NCBI GenBank assembly: GCA_900540805.1
Contig: UQHL01000017.1
Coordinates: 1-64,000 of the forward strand
Direction of reading: 5' to 3'
DNA from: an uncultured Eubacteriales bacterium
GTDB lineage: Bacteria; Bacillota; Clostridia; Christensenellales; Borkfalkiaceae
DNA: 64,000 nt
The notes beneath the pieces are model-generated. The model did no database searches. It was not told where the DNA came from and was given only the letters and a program-made list of their open reading frames with translations. This document shows, one piece after another, positions 63,059 through 64,000 of this stretch. The stretch's first letter is position 1. Each line of letters begins with the position of its first letter. Both the position numbers and the translations under genes were made by a program.

Positions 63059-64000
63059 CTTTTCACCCCACAATTATTGATTTTTTCAAACTCTTCCAGA
63101 TCTATATTTTTTCCGCCCTCCACGCGGGAATCCTCCGCGGCAAAGGCCATGATATGGCTCTGCATCGAGCGGATAATCGAGGAACTCATATCTCCGCCCT
63201 CGTCCAGCGTACGGAAAAAGTCGGCCAGCATAGCGTTGTCGCCGCCGCCGTGTCCGGAAAGGTCGGTGGCGATCTTTTTGATATCGTAATAGACGGGCGC
63301 CTCCCCGAAACGGGTATAGCGAATGATATTCGTGTCCTGATTGCCCTCGATTTCCCCCGCAGTCCCCATGATGCGAATGGTGCGGTAGCTGTTTTGAGAA
63401 AAGGCGGACATCGTCAACGTGGCCGTGACGTCGTCCTCATAACGGATATTCACGGTCTGATGATCGACGACATTGTTGTCGCAGCAAAATACGCATCTGC
63501 CGTACGGCCCCAGCTTAAGCGCGTCCTCTAGATTGTCGAACGTAGGCGGCTGCGCGACTACATAGCACAGCCACTCGTATCTTTCCAGCGAATCTCCGCT
63601 AAGATAAATCCTTTTTGCGCTATATACACATTCGTCGCGATATTTGCAGTCCAGACACCGTTCCGCGGCATCCGGGGGCATATTCTTCCGCACGAAAAAT
63701 TTCGTACTGCCGTACGAATTTAAGCTGACGCACCGTTTCCCCGTAAGAAAATTCAGAATATCGAGATCATGACAGCATTTGGCCAAAATCATAGGGCTCG
63801 ATTGATCGGAATTGCGCCAATTTCCCCGAACAAAGGAATGTGCCTGATGCCAATATCCCACATTTTCCACGGCATCGACATTTACGATGTCCCCTACCCT
63901 TCCCCCTTCGATCAGCTCCTTAATCGTCCGATAAAAGGTCGTATAACGGAGGACGTGACATACGATTACCCGCTTATTGCATTCCAGGGATTTATTCATG
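63055..64000 (-). CDS. Gfo/Idh/MocA-family oxidoreductase, 5' end outside window
   Basis: The last 314 residues of a sugar dehydrogenase-like protein; the frame continues beyond the right edge, where the NAD-binding Rossmann half must lie. VCHVLRYTTFYRTIKELIEGGRVGDIVNVD, MILAKCCHDLDILNFLTGKR and ATLTMSAFSQNSYRTIRIMGTAGEIEG are typical of the family's middle and C-terminal domain. CLDCKYRDEC (CxxCxxxxxC) is a cysteine cluster seen in a clostridial subgroup. Family members oxidise or reduce sugars, inositols or their derivatives with NAD(P). It is the first visible gene of locus D, and its stop overlaps the start of the GH114-like gene. The internal ATG near 63999 should not be taken as the start. 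Confidence 0.88.
   Translation of the reverse strand, partial: MNKSLECNKRVIVCHVLRYTTFYRTIKELIEGGRVGDIVNVDAVENVGYWHQAHSFVRGNWRNSDQSSPMILAKCCHDLDILNFLTGKRCVSLNSYGSTKFFVRKNMPPDAAERCLDCKYRDECVYSAKRIYLSGDSLERYEWLCYVVAQPPTFDNLEDALKLGPYGRCVFCCDNNVVDHQTVNIRYEDDVTATLTMSAFSQNSYRTIRIMGTAGEIEGNQDTNIIRYTRFGEAPVYYDIKKIATDLSGHGGGDNAMLADFFRTLDEGGDMSSSIIRSMQSHIMAFAAEDSRVEGGKNIDLEEFEKINNCGVKR

Overview
The window reads as part of a chromosome of an uncultured, carbohydrate-degrading Gram-positive bacterium of the Bacillota (Clostridia), probably from an animal gut. The basis is Sec lipoproteins with Gram-positive-type leaders, GGAGG ribosome sites, strict sigma-A-like promoters with 17-bp spacers, a DarA-type c-di-AMP receptor, LplB/LplC-type sugar importers and LacI/AraC regulators. 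The taxon is an inference. No tRNA, rRNA, CRISPR array, insertion sequence or phage gene was seen. Nearly everything is on the minus strand; only two regulator genes lie on the plus strand.

Layout, left to right. (1) 1-14469, locus A, transcribed leftwards: a 1525-aa modular surface lipoprotein, two ABC permeases, a solute-binding lipoprotein, three GH5-like hydrolases, a lectin-like protein with a C-terminal membrane anchor, and a separately promoted GH106-like enzyme cut by the window edge. (2) 14751-16102: a small housekeeping island with darA and a tocopherol-cyclase-like gene. (3) 16199-25082, locus B: a GH2 enzyme, then binding protein, two permeases and a 1222-aa lipoprotein with a six-hairpin-like hydrolase region and two lectin repeats; the GH2 gene is divergent from an HTH regulator at 25365-26288. 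(4) 26362-30425: a LacZ-type beta-galactosidase divergent from an AraC regulator. (5) 30458-47876, locus C, a ten-gene unit: a 1523-aa modular lipoprotein, two permeases, a binding protein, an anchored lectin-like protein, beta-mannosidase, HAD hydrolase, GH5-like lipoprotein, GH127-like protein and GH78 rhamnosidase. (6) 48013-50776: a LacI regulator and a sialate-O-acetylesterase-like lipoprotein. (7) 51132 to the right edge, locus D: a Gfo/Idh/MocA oxidoreductase (cut by the edge), a GH114-like lipoprotein, a binding protein, two permeases, a 1301-aa repeat lipoprotein and a lectin-GDPD protein with a C-terminal anchor.

How it works together (inference). These are four Gram-positive polysaccharide-utilization loci. 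Surface lipoproteins and anchored lectin-like proteins would hold the glycan at the cell. Exported GH5-like, GH114-like, esterase and six-hairpin enzymes would cut it. Each locus has its own binding protein and permease pair to import oligosaccharides, with an ATPase shared from elsewhere, since none is encoded here. Cytoplasmic GH2, GH78, GH106-like and GH127-like enzymes would finish the breakdown. Loci A and C are paralogous blocks with the same first four genes in the same order.

The most unusual items are the giant multi-module lipoproteins that head A and C, a Cys-containing C-terminal sorting-type tail on three secreted proteins, a 319-bp exact internal repeat in the locus D lipoprotein, and a LacI operator set with conserved placement.
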